This document shows positions 24,221-37,528 of a stretch of 64,000 nucleotides of DNA, piece by piece. Made by a program: the position numbers and the translations under genes. Within the stretch, counting starts at the first letter, position 1. Each line of letters begins with the position of its first letter. The stretch is from Archegozetes longisetosus (lineage: Eukaryota; Arthropoda; Arachnida; Sarcoptiformes; Trhypochthoniidae), in assembly GCA_018873245.2 (NCBI GenBank), contig JAEMBT020000003.1:8823843-8887842 (forward strand), read 5' to 3'. The notes beneath the pieces were generated by a model. That model ran no database searches. It saw only the letters and a program-made list of their open reading frames with translations, and was not told where the DNA came from.

Positions 24221-27200
24221 TCATGCGTGCTTATTAACCATCGCTGGATAAAACATATCGTAAGTATGACTAGCAATGTTCGCATGCATCAATTTTCTTT
24301 CAATCATTTGTCTGTTTAATCTCTTCTTCCTCAGACAGGCCCACGTCAAGATGAGCACCAACTGTGCCAGCAGAAAACAAGAACAAGCGAACACTAGACC
24401 GACAATGTTAATGCAGCCTTCAGTTCCTTTTCCGACGTAAACTTCTAAAACAGATGCCAGAAATGAGAAAATTTCAATACTCTGGTTGAGAGTTTAAATA
24501 TTTTTTTCACAACATTAGAGACAATTATAGCAAAAACGAAAAGTTACCATCGGGTGAACGGTTTGACCCAGGTGTATTTAATCCATCAGCAGATTTCGCA
24601 CCCTTTCTATCGTTTCGCCCAAAGCCAAACTTATCCGAAATTTGAATGGATTGAACGACAACTATTTCCTCGTTTTCGTTGACACCAGTATTGTTACTAT
24701 TAATACTATTATCGAGATTTCTTCTTTTCCTGCGTTTTCTACCAAAGGAATCTGCTTCGCGTTCAGAGCCATCAATATTTTTCACATTACACTTGACTGG
24801 TTCGCAAGTTGGCAAACAAGGTGTCACTAAAGCTCTGAATTGAACCATTTCCGAAGTTGGGAACTTGAAGGCATCGAACGGGCCTTCGATCACATGGCCA
24901 TTACCACCTAATTTGTTCATTGGGCCCATGATTGCGATATCAGTAGGACATCCCATCGAATCGATAAGCAATATCTCAGAGGAATCGAGACCATCGACCG
25001 CAACCAGTTCTCGCACAAATATTTCATACGGACCTGTAAATACGTTAATAATAAGTTTACAAACTAGATAAAAACCACTTTTTTGTCTTAGATCGAGAGT
25101 GCTTAGTCGCTGAATGCAATAATTTATAGCATCTTTGTTTTTCAGTTCATTCAGCCTTAACTGAATGGCAATGATCCAATACTCTATTAAAGATGAGGCA
25201 TTTGATTCATAGTCTTCTAATAAATTGGCGAAACAGTAACCATGAATTAAATGGAAATTAACTGGTGATTAATACTAACTCTAAAAGAAGTGACTGCTTA
25301 TCTAGAAAGTAACTGTTTTTGACATGAAATACCGTATTACCTCTAACTTGAGTTCATAAAAAATTCATAGCGATATTTATCTACTGCTCGATACAATTTA
25401 TATCCTCGAAGCGCCAAATTTATGCTAGATTTTAATTGAATTCCTGAAAGCTATATATTATTTAACACTATTTCAATTTGCGATATATTTAAGAGAAACT
25501 CACTCGAAGCTTCTAATATTTCAAAACGCAACATAAGTGGATCTCCAACTTGTGCTGAAACTATATCACTTCCGCTTCTATCAGTGATCTTCATCGTAAC
25601 ATTTGGTGAATTAACTGTTGCCGATTGACTCCCTGTCGCGTCCACATCACTTTTTCATATAAATGAAAAATACATAAGAAATGAGTGAATTCTCGAAAAT
25701 TTCTATGTATATTATGAAATCAAACAACTAAAACACTTGGTTGGTTTGAGAAAATTTTCATTAAAACAGGTTATGAGAACAAGTATTGCTGATAAAAATA
25801 AATAAGTATCTACTACTTTGTAGTAAATAGTTTCACAGTCCTGATAGTTATTTGGTTATGAAAGTAAATAATTGCTGGGTTTTATGAATAATTGATCGGT
25901 TTCTACTAGTATTGACTAGAACTTAAACAACGTAAACTTGAAAGATGAACTTTACAACAAGGGTAATAATAAGCATTAAAATGTGGTGACCTTAAGTAAG
26001 CTTAATATTTAAACTGATCATTTGTCTCTTAGCTTAACTAGTATTGATTATATGCCTCATTCATGAAAGCGCTAGTTTGAATCAAATGAAATTTTAAAGC
26101 AATTATTCTGCCTTTCAATTATCCGTAAACTTATTTTGAATCTTAATAAGTATATAGTTTGCTAACAAGGAGTTATTTAACACACTGGTTTCTTCGATCA
26201 TTAACAGATGTTTTTTGTATTTTAATTATTTCCTAAATCCAATAGGATTTAATGATTATTTGCTGGTTTCTATAACATCATTAATTATTTCTTTGAAAAT
26301 ATTTAAGGTTAAAAATTGCAGTTAAACTCAAATGAAAAGTTTACTTTCCGACTAAATATAGTCAAGAGAAAACTACATAACACATCTCAAGGTTTACGAT
26401 GGATTTCCGGAAAACTATCACTTCTCAGCAAACAATCGGTTAATTGATAGCGATTTAATGGTAAGTACTTCCTATTGTAGTGTTCATATGATGTTTATTT
26501 ACAGTAAAGCTAATGCGTTGCTTTTATTGCACAATCGCAAATTTAAACATTAAATGTTTGAATAGTAAAACTTTCTTAAACATTTAAGGAAGCAGAACAA
26601 CAACCATTAGTTTGACAATAAAACTGTTAACTAAGTAAAAGTTTTACCCGTCAACTGCCAGGTTAACATTGTTAGTGATACTCCTGTTGGACAAGTCGTA
26701 TTTGCAATGAATGCTGAGACCCAAGTCTTTGGTTGTAACTATCATATCGTGATGCTGTATAACTATATCGTTAGAGAATTGGCCTTGAATTGGTTGTTTC
26801 ACATCGCACTCCACATCATTATATTTCATTTTGATTTCAAATTCCAAACTGTTGTGAATGTCGTTAACGCATATGTTCGGCTTAGTCTTTGCATAAATTT
26901 TCCCGTCAAACACTTTACTTGTTTTCACTTTAGCGATCATCTCTCGTGAGTGGCACAAAATTGTCACTATCAGAGAAAATGATAAATTACGCCATTACTT
27001 ACAACATTTTAACGATTAATTACATCTGAAAAATGTAATCAAGTGGTAATTGAGTGGGATTTTCACTAACCGTTATAACAGGACAAAAGTTCATAAGTTG
27101 TGGCACCGTTGATTTCTAAATAAGGGTCTTCAATGTGCATCAAAGAGTTCTTATCCAAATGACTTGTACGACAAACGCTATTCGATGGATCCCCGAAATC

Positions 27201-30200
27201 AAACGAATGACATTTGTACGGACTATTTAAACATTTCTCTTTGCATTCTTCGACTGTCTTCACATTTTGATAGACAGAATCTACTGTTTTTAATATCTTG
27301 CCATTTATTGGGCGGAACTCGCATAACTTTTTGGGCTCTAAAACATTTTAAAACCGTAAAAATTGCGCTATCCGTGACAATAAAATTTTTTATATAAAAA
27401 CCTTGAATGCAGTTGTTTTCAATATAATCAATAGTTCCAGATGACGGTCCAAACTTTCGTGACTTGAGATCATTATTGCTATCAATAGTATTTCTGTCCA
27501 TATCGGAAAGCGAACATTCATTACTTTCACTGTCATAATTGACTGAACGGCACTCGAAGTCCGTTTGATCCAAACACAATTGCATGCATTGCAATCTTGA
27601 GGCGACTTTGACTTTCTTTTTGTCTAATTTTTTCAATTCATACCCGTTAACTCTTTCAAAAGCCCAGCCACGGTTGCATGACTTGCGAGCATCTTATAAT
27701 TCATAAATAGAAAAGTTATACAATATTTTATTTTCGTAAAATTTCTTTTAAAGTATAGATATTTCAATCTCTGTACTTAATTGTAAGCTTGAAATTGTCT
27801 GCTTTTTGCTGATCTCACTTCTCCGAAGATGAGAGCTTTTTTCTAATAAGTCACGACTTTTTCAATCGTCGAGACAGACTTTCAAAAGTTTTAATGCATA
27901 GCTTTGTTGACCTCTCGATTGATCTAAAAATTCTATTTTATTTTGAAAGTTAGCAAAAAGTCGTAGATTTATAGCACACGTTTAGGCTTTCAATTCTCTT
28001 TTATGTTATTTCCTCAAATCGATGTCCGTTAAGAAGATTCATATTGAAAATAAAAATACTGAACAAAGCGTAAAATATGCAAAAGCTAAGTTTAGCGGTT
28101 TATCTGTTTGAAGGTTATTTTGAGTGAATTGTAATTATGCTAAAAGTGAAGTCATGCATCGTTTTCTCTTAAGGCAATCATCTTTAGTAACTAGACTTTC
28201 TTCTTATAACAATCAAACTCTCCATTTGCACTTAGATATATCAAACTATCAATTAAATCTCTACCACTTATTTTAAGAGAGACTAAGATTTTAATCTAAA
28301 TCACTTATGTCAGTATAAGTTCACAAAATTTAATATTTCAGTATACAAGTTATCTCTATTACTAATTAAGATTTCCTATACTTCTAACAAAATAAATTCC
28401 ATCATTACCTGTTAGACATATTTTTTGAGCATAAATCGTGAAAACTGGAAACTGAGACGGCGTTAATGCTTCTGGTCTTTCATCTGATGATGAGCTCAAT
28501 AACACACACAAACCGGTCTCAAAATTGACAGATTTACACGTGTTGTTTGACAGACATCGATCCATGCATTCCGATAGATGTAGTATTCCCGGCAACATTG
28601 TCACCGTCTCCGATGGAGCTGTCAATACATGTCCAGTTATCAACTCGAATGTAACACCATTTGGGCAATTTATCACATCTGAAATCAAAAAATTAATCAA
28701 ATTATGAATGGGATAAAAAAAGAAAATACTATGGAATGCTCAAAGTTTTTAACAAATTTTAGATTACTTTTGATGATAAATTATTTATAAAAAAATATGA
28801 AAAAAATATGAGTAATCATACAAATAATGTGATCATTCTGCTCGCAAATGTTTTGAAAGGCTATAGAGATGGTCATAGGTAATGCAAAAGAGCAATACTG
28901 CAATCAGTGCAATACTGATTTCTCAACTAAGATCATGTTTACTAGTTTGAATGGCAACAGTATTTTATACTAAAAATAAAATTCAATAAGAATGAACTTA
29001 AGAGTGTATGCAAATAGAGTTGCGAGTAAGTTATGTAAATTTGAAGCCAATATATCTGAATGCGACAAATATTGCTTGAAGAACAAAATAAGTTCTGCTT
29101 GTCATTCATTAGAGACAGTCTTTGTTGTCGTGCATTGAATACTGGTTGAAAAAATAAGATCGATCTTATTCAACGTCAATCTTGCCGAAAGTCTGAATGG
29201 AAATACTGACAGAGTGTTATTGAAATTTAACTTAAACCAAAGGTGAAAACCTGGGCGAAACCTTACAGTAATATCTGATTGGTGGATCCTTTGCAAAATT
29301 AGCTATAACCAAAACTCATTACAACCAGGTAATTATTAGTTCAATAGTATGAGCTCGCACCTGATAAATGCGTTCGCTATATCGGGGTGTTACTGGATTA
29401 TTATTATGTTTAAGATAAGTTAATTGAATCCGAATATTGAGAGTATCTACTTATTTGTCTCATTAGAGAGTATTTGAAATACTAAAGTCAATGATCCATA
29501 AAAATTTTTATACTTTAACAAATCTCATTTTATTCCTCAGTGTATTATTTTGTCAGTTATTCAACATAACATTTATCTATTCGAGTGACTCAAATCAATT
29601 TGAACACTAAAAAAAGTCATTTGAAATGAAGAGCAGAGAATGTTTTTCTATAAAATAGAGTAATTTTAAAAATAAACTTTACTTTGTTGAGATTTATGAC
29701 TCTGAGAAAGGATTGGTATCTTCCGCTAAAGTAAATAGAAATTTGTTGCCAATTAAACTAGAAGTTTGCACTATTGACTGAAGCAGCAAAAAGTTGATGA
29801 CAAAGCTTATCATAAAAACTAAAGTTTTATTGGCACTACCGATTGCTTCAGTGATACCGTTAGGTTACAATCGAAGCTCAATTCAACGTAAGGGGTTCTT
29901 TGATCCATAGATTTTCCCATGAAAAATGGTGTATCAGAGCTGAGGCACATTATATTATTTTGCTTTTGTTCGCAATTAAGAATAGACGTTATGGGAATTC
30001 TGTGACCAAATTTTACGCGACGGTTATGAGAAAACAACTAGTATTGTACCTTTACTTCCACGAATTATACGCGAACAATCTACTTCTCGTAAAAAACATT
30101 TTTCCTTATAAATAAGTACAAAAAATATACTTCACTTTAAATCATTCCAGTTTTATTATACCATTGAATTAACTTTTTATTTTATTTTCAAAACACAACT

Positions 30201-32685
30201 CGTATTGTATATGCATATTGTCTTTAGAATGCTATAATGTCGTATCTCTAATTCACGTAACATTACAGATAGTACTTTATAGCACTCTAAACACGATAGT
30301 CTACGCATCAAAAGCAATGTGTCTCGAAGTATGCGGTAATCAAAAATTTAATAATTAGCTTTTTGTGAAAAAGTGCCATATGAAGAGATATATCTCTGAG
30401 ACCGCAAGATTGTATAAAATGCAAGATTTGGACTTTCCGAGCAAAGCAGGAATGAGGAAAAAACGGGAACTGTTAGGCACCAGCGCTTTCTTAATCGAAA
30501 TGGAAAATGTATTGCTACACATTTTTTACGGTCATTTGGCAAAAGTGAAGTCTAACTATGAGACACACGCCTGACTGAATTAAAGAATTATACAAAACTT
30601 ATATTGTATTAGAAGAGAAAAAAATAATTATAGAAACGAAAGAATAAGTCATAAAATAAGTTTTGGTCTGTAGTTGTCAGTCACTAGCTCTAGGAATAGC
30701 ATTACTTATGCAACCAAATTATGACAGATATGTCTTAAGTCTTATTCAAATTTATTACTATTTCCTTTCTATTACTTAGAAATTTTTGGTGCATGTATGA
30801 AATGTTCGTTTAAAATAAGGTTTGACATCAGATAGTTCTTCAAATTAAACTTTAGACAAAAAATAGTTTGACTAAAACACGATTCAGAATGAATTCAAGC
30901 AAAATCAGTGAATAACATTTGAAAAGATTTTTGACTAAAACAAGCAGAAAATGGAAAAAGGGCTTAGAATTAAAGTTGAATTCAATCTAAACTTAAAACG
31001 TTAACATCAATCTACAAATTTATCGAACTGTTAAGAGAATATATAGTGATTGCTTTCGTTGGATAGTTTTTAACAAAAAAACGTGGTCTGCCGATGGCTA
31101 CACTTCAGTACAGTTTTGTACAATAATGATCCGTAAAAAGTAGAAGTCAAGCGCTTTTTACTATTGTTGGCAATACGATTAAATATATAACAATAGATTT
31201 GGAAATATGTCAGATGTTGAGCTTCAACATCCAAGTGAAAGTATGATTCAACAAAATTTTGCTTGGAATCATCAGATACTTCACAATAGAGATAAGTTTG
31301 ACCTCATGTAAATTTAAAGATAAGGGAACATTTTCAAATTTGGAGTCCTCACTAAAATTGTTGCATTAGTTCCTGTATTAGAAAACAATCGCATTTAGCT
31401 AGTCTAAAAGTTGATTTTCAATTAATTGAGAGAATTTGTGAGGTCAAAAGTTGACATTAGAATGTAAAAGAATCATATAAAACTAAAGTCTATGTCAACA
31501 GAATAATTAGCTAAGAATGAAAATAAATACGATTGAAATGAATATGTAATTATTTGATTCATAGAAATAAAGATGCAGAACATATGACCAGACATCGGTA
31601 TTCAAAGTAAATATGAAATGAATAGGAAAACTGTATTGTATTGTTTACAGGACACAGACAGTGTCGGGAGTCATATTTTCTACAAGAATAGGCATTTCTT
31701 AGGTGATTGTTACATTGACCTCTAAATCAATTTCTTAAACAGATGGACAACAGAACAGCATCTTTTTATGCAATTAAAGGTGAGTGACTTTCACTAATAA
31801 ATCAAAAGCTACTGAATAGAGGAGACCAAATAAGGCCAAAGCTAAAGCCTTCAAGATACGACAAGTAATTGTGAACTATGGCAGAAAAATGAATTGCTAA
31901 GCGAATAAGTGAAAAGTCAAATACTATTGACTATTTGTCAGTTGTATAATTTAAAAATAGTACGATTTTCTCTTAAAATATACTGTACTGTTAGAGTAAT
32001 TACATATAATTAGATGCGTTCACACTTATTCGGCTTATTATTTTCAATACAGTCAAACTTGACATCAAAGCTCAGCGACCTTGTATTCCTGCTATCGAAA
32101 CACAGAAGCGATATAGCGATGAAGATTTTTTTGAATAAAATACAAAAGAATTGAGTGGAAACTCAATTCGAGGTTGACTAGTTTCACTTGTTTTTGTCTT
32201 TGCTTTTTTCTTATAGAAAATATTGACGTTTGGAAATTGCTTCAACAAAATCTACACTTAACCCTATGCACTCACTTATCTTTAACTATATTCAAGTTTA
32301 AACATTTATGTAATGTAAAACTCACTTAATACTAGTCTAAACTTATCAAACTTTTAGTTAGATCTTCCAAATTTTATATTTCATCTGATAGAGTATACCA
32401 ATGCTGTTAGTTAGCATCTAATTCAGTCTCACTTCAACAATTACATAAAATTCAACCTTTTTGCTCTGTTTCAATATAACAATTTGACTTAACATGAGAT
32501 TTATTGAATCAAATTGCGGCATAATTGATGGCAATCAACAAATGCAAATAGAAAAGAATAGAAAAATCAAAATGAAAATTCTTACCATTACTTTGGGCAT
32601 TTGTGTAACTAAATGTTATCAATGACACGAGTGAGAATATAACTGAGTAACTAGAAAAAACAACCAAATTGTTTCTGTTGGCCAT
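24221..32685 (-). CDS. PAN/apple-ZP domain transmembrane protein, gene B
   Basis: This is the closest paralogue of gene A, on the opposite strand. Exons in transcript order: 32685-32586, 28678-28409, 27692-27402, 27337-27071, 26966-26648, 25649-25504, 25033-24548, 24444-24221, giving 700 aa. The signal peptide is within residues 1-33. Three PAN modules lie at about 34-124, 124-221 and 221-310, ZP-N at 310-416, the linker at 416-465, and ZP-C at 465-627 (SPYEIFVRELVAVDG, FDAFKFPTSEMVQFRALVTP). The strongly basic furin-type site RKRRKRR is at about 563-569. A membrane helix at about 640-662 is followed by a basic tail of about 37 residues ending NKHA. Exon lengths for PAN2, PAN3, ZP-N and linker (291, 267, 319, 146) are identical to those of gene A. 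Intron 1 is 3.9 kb. A TATATATA run lies about 100 bases before the ATG. The role (apical matrix filament subunit) is inferred from the family. Confidence 0.9.
29819..30037 (-). other. Coding-like island inside gene B intron 1
   Basis: The - strand carries an open stretch reading IPITSILNCEQKQ, MCLSSDTPFFMGKSMDQRT and PYVELSFDCNLTVSLKQ before a stop. The cysteine spacing and balanced composition look protein-like. A possible acceptor (GGTCACAG) precedes it, and AATAAA overlaps the stop. I do not recognise it. An open frame of this length is common by chance here, so a gene relic or coincidence are both possible. Confidence 0.15.
30229..30286. repeat. ~58-bp palindromic repeat, copy 2 (in gene B intron 1)
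   Basis: This is related to 8959-9017. The right end 'agtactttatagcact' and the middle 'ctaattcacgtaacattaca' match that copy, and the left end 'aatgctataatgtc' is a partial inverted copy of the right end. Confidence 0.4.
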
Positions 32686-32778
32686 GTTTCGAACTAACTC
32701 TTCCTAAGTTTCAGAAGTTTACGGGTATGATTAAACGAACGTCAGGTCTGATCAAAATGAGTCGAAACTTTTCATTAA

Positions 32779-32794
32779 CTATATATATATAGTC
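32779..32794 (-). promoter_or_regulatory. Possible TATA element of PAN-ZP gene B
   Basis: ACTATATATATATAGT, a perfect palindrome, lies about 95-110 bases upstream of the gene B start codon. Position and sequence suit a TATA box, but an (AT)n run is also a common chance feature in this DNA. Confidence 0.25.
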
Positions 32795-35700
32795 AAGCAA
32801 ATAGTTAACAATTATTATTAAGCAATTCTTAAATGATTTTTAAACTTTCAAACAATTGATGATCACTTGTTTGACACTATTATGTCCTAATCAAAGAAAC
32901 GGACATTATTTGAGTTAGAGCTAGAGTTGAGTTAAAAGAACAATTTTGGTTAATGCAGAAAATCAGGAAGAGTTTTATTATTGAAGATTGTTTTAACTTA
33001 AAGCAGTAGCACTTATGAAAAGGTAGTTCCGACAGAATACTTATTTTAACAAAAGTTTTTCAACAGATGAATAATAACTAAATAACAAGAAAGTTACTAA
33101 ATAGAAAGCTTCTCCAAACTGACTTCGCTCAATTCACTCAGTTTTATGAGACGCTCATCAAAGTGAGCAAAACTTTTTAAAAGTCAAAAACTTGATATGA
33201 AAGCAAACCGACCCGACCTTCAACTAAACAAGTAGTTTGACTTAACAGCCCTTCTCTATTGAGTAGTGAGACAAATGTCTTCACTGCAAAGCTACAACAT
33301 TTTTTCTATGCGTAAGAAAGAGTACCAGTAATGTAATACACATTTTTCAAGTAATTGTGATTTTAATTAAGATAACATTGAAATAATATAAACCCTAATT
33401 GTCGCTAAAGTTCACTATTACGATATACTATCACAGTTGGACTTTTGGAACTGTTTCCCAGCCTAATTATCCAATTTAAGTATCTGTTTTTTTCTTTCCT
33501 AATTAGTTTTGATTAATTCAAATTTAATAAATATTTCGTTATTTTTGATTAACGAAAACTTGTTTAACACCTTGAGGTCAGTCGTTTTCAATTTTATTTA
33601 TAAGTGATCCAGAAGAGGATTAAAAGCTTATAAGAGCATAAAGTTTGTTATTGGTATTTCTGGATGCCTTACAATCGGTCAGCTTTGCTCTCATATGCAA
33701 TTTAATGATTGAGCGAATCAAGTTTGACTAAAACTTTGCGATTCATCAGACTATTTGGACTTTACAAAGTTTTCAAAGGTTTGGCAAGTAAATTGAACTT
33801 GACAATCTGTCACTTCAAGTGGTTATAGACATCTGCCTATTACGAGTATAGACGTGACGTTGCAATTAAAGCCTACTCTATTGTGAAAGAATGTGTGCAA
33901 ACTGTTTCTTTTCTTCATATAATCTATCTTTTCATCTAAATTAGATAATAGAGAAGGTATTTCACAGACACGTAAAGACGCAGAACTTGTCGAAAATCTT
34001 TGGTAGATCTTTCAATGGCACAAATGATACGCTGTCGAATGTCACACACGGCTTCCCTTTCGTTTGTCACACAATTACATTACGGACTAATACTGAGCAC
34101 ATCTTTAAGGTCAATGTCCCTAGACATGAATCAAAGTTTTTAATTCTTTATTCTCTATAACATTAGATTGAGGGCAATAATTAACGATGAACACTTTGCC
34201 ATCAAACTCATAAATTTAGTCGATTATACAGTGAAGGATAGCAAGTATAATCTTGCATATTGTTTCTGATCGCATCTCAGTTAAGGCTATCTCTCCTGAG
34301 AAACCTTCTCGTATGGGTTAGGTCTCAACTCTTTGATACGATCGATCGTCGAATAAAAGGTTATTAATGGTTCGGTTTTGAACAGACAGGTATAAACTTC
34401 TTTTTAAATATAATACTTGAAGCTAGCGTTCATTAAATTTCCAAAAATTAGGGACAATTTTTATCAAATTCTTTCATAACTAACTCTTTATCTTAAATAT
34501 TTGTGAGAAGAGTTTGTGTGCACGACTGGAATGATTATTAAGCGTAATTAAGTGGCAAAGCATTTATTTGATATGACTGGCGAATAAGTTGTTCATGAAG
34601 TTGTCTCAGTTGTTATGTTAGCTGTTGTGCTTAACTAATGGTCTAATCTTATTTCGTCATCTTAGCTTGTAGTCAACGATTCAGCTCATTGCAGTATTAG
34701 TTGTAGTTTCGGTCTCACAAAGATAATAAACTGCAAACAATTCAAATTACTATTATCTTACTGTTGCTAATTTTTGTCTATTTTTGTCAATTTCTGTTAT
34801 TTCATATGCTATTCAGCATTGAAGGCATTAAATTACTCTAAATTTGAGATATGCTTTACGGTCTATTGTAAGAATAAGAACCTAAGAACCTAAAGCCTAA
34901 GAAACAATTCAAAGTTCATTTAGTCTGTTAAATAACGCTGGATATGATCAAATATATTTAACACTGGTATCAGTTTGAATTGAACCCTAATTACATTTTA
35001 ACTGTTAATCCATGAGTTGGGAAATAAAGTGATTTTGATTTGATATAATTTACAATAGCATCAGATACTATTAAATGTAGTGCTGAAAAAAACTATATTT
35101 TAAAAACGATTAAAATGATGTAAAAGAGACGATTAAAAGCAGATCTATTTCCATAATTGTTTCAATTGTTTTGAAATGAAACTTGAAATACCTAATCATG
35201 TTCTTCACTCTTATCGGGAATCATGTGCAAAAAGTGTCTGAGAGCATGGCTTCAAAAAAGTTACCACTTAGGAATTGTACTGTTCACACGTACTGGAGGC
35301 TCATTTGTACCTAAAGGACTGACTCATACGTGAAAATACATAAGACATAATGCGATTTCCGCAAACCTTACATTTGTTGTGATTGAAGTGAACGTTTTCT
35401 TATCTCTTTTTTGCATACAATGAACCCTCAATTGAATATAAAGTTAATGATAGTCAAACATTATTATGTTTAAAAGCTAGCAAGATTATGTGTTCATGTC
35501 ATATTTTCAGCATAACAATCAGCAAAGACACTGTCATTCTTGAGTAAGTATACATCACCGGAGGTAAAAGTCTTGCGTTTGGTTGTTTTCGAGTTATAGG
35601 CATTGATTATTTGACAAATAAGGAAATCATTGCCATTAATAGGCAACCCATAAAGCAAACAAAATAGCTTAAGAATGTAAATGATATTTAAGCCCTGCTG

Positions 35701-37458
35701 GGATCACTCCATCGGCTTTCTCTGCATATATACATAATTTTGGTCACGCATGACACCAATCAGAATATGAATGCTCTGTGTGTGAGTTAACTCAATGCTG
35801 TCTACCTCTGTATTGTTTGTGTCTAGCTACAGGTATATCATTAACACTACATTCACTTCTTAATCTAATTATTCAAATTTAAACCGTAAGCTTATTATTA
35901 TGTTATCACTTTTCAAGTGAAGTCATAAAAATGATTTTAAGTGAATATCACGTATTGTTAGTCACAATGAGAAATGACAAGCAATGGTGTTTTTAGTAAA
36001 AGTGTTTTAGTATTTAATGAAAATCCAACTGGCTTTAGACAACATTTAATTACGATTCAACACTTTCTAAAAGTTTAAAAATAATTTTGTTAGTCAGTCG
36101 AACTGATATTGAGTTTTACATAAATTAACAGCATTGAACTTAATAACGCTATGACTAGATCCCAATTTGACTGTAACGTTGAGTAAATTATGGGTAAGTA
36201 TAAGCAATTTATTTCAGTTGAAAAATTAACTTTTTTCATTACTCCAGCTACGAAACTTGTGGTTATTCGACTAAATTTCAACAAAACAACGATAAGAGAT
36301 GATGACCGAATAAAAAAACTAACAACAACATAAGTTCTTATATGAATCAAAACTGACAGCGATCTTATTTTAATGAAAAACTTCAAATTTTCAACAATAA
36401 ACCAATCCTATGTGAGGTTAATTCAAAGTGAAATCGATTTATAGATAAAGAATGAGTTGAACTTGAAATAATTCATGCTTTTAGTCAGTAAATTATAAGC
36501 GTATTGATGCGATAAACTTATTTCCATAAAAAACTTGAGAGTCATTTTGGCACAAAGATCCTTATCTGAGCATTAAATATGATAAATAAGCGAATCACTC
36601 CTAAAAAACAATGTGAAAATATAGTGAACACCGTTTTCCTGTCTTCCGGCTAAAAACAAAAACCAACTCAAATCAAACTGATTTGCATCACATATAAACA
36701 GTTATTTAACTCTCTATGCAAAACATGGTTTAACTTGTTTTCAAATCTCAAAGTGTGTACTAGCTGAAAACTGATTTTTTTGTATGCTAGCTGAAAACTG
36801 ATTTTTTATTTAGTAATTCATAGTGAATTGGTTTGATTTGAAAGCAGCATTCCACCAGAACAATAATCAAATATTTTCCTATTATTTCAATAGATACAAA
36901 TCAAAGTTAACCGATAAAATCATAATCGACTCTCTTTTTATTTATAACTACACTTCTAATTCATCCAATGCCTCGTTTATATGTTTCAGCTTTTATTCTG
37001 TCAATCCATTTCTCCTAGAAGTAAATGTCAGAAATTATTCAACTATTCCAGTAGAAGTTTATTGTTAGGCAGAAAGTTCTCTTTAATTACCAATTTGATA
37101 GCTTTCAGATCGAAATCTTGTAGCGCATAATAGGAAGACTAGAGTTTTGTAGAGTTTTCGTTCTTATCCAAAAGTATGAGACATGATCATAAATCAAAGT
37201 TTCAACATTTTTGTTAATATCGAAACTGATATTTAAGTTTTATTTATGGATATTTTTGCAGGCAATAACGCTTTTATGGGAGTAAAGTTAGGAAAAATGC
37301 ATTACTAAATATCGTATCCAGTTTGGGAAAATCAATAGAAAAAAACAATCTCACAAACAAAATAAAAAAAATTTAGATAAAAATCATATTAAACTATTTT
37401 TAATTCATACCAAACCAATTTTACTCAACGTAAATGTTGCTTTTCATAATAGAGGAGA

Positions 37459-37528
37459 TGATATGATAAAACAATAGAAATTAATTCGGTACCATTTGGT
37501 ACCTGAAGAAGGGTAGGTTATCATATCA
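37459..37528. repeat. Nested imperfect palindrome of about 70 bp
   Basis: The outer arms are TGATATGATAA at 37459-37469 and its exact reverse complement at 37518-37528. Almost exactly at the centre lies GGTACCATTTGGTACC (37488-37503), itself an inverted repeat with 7-base arms. Confidence 0.6.

Noticed and set aside
24642..25071. Open frames of 62 and 68 codons on the + strand.
   Set aside because: They are antisense to the ZP-C exon of gene B.
29153..29170. Perfect 18-bp palindrome AATAAGATCGATCTTATT in gene B intron 1.
   Set aside because: A single short palindrome with no repeat copy or context; it could be chance.
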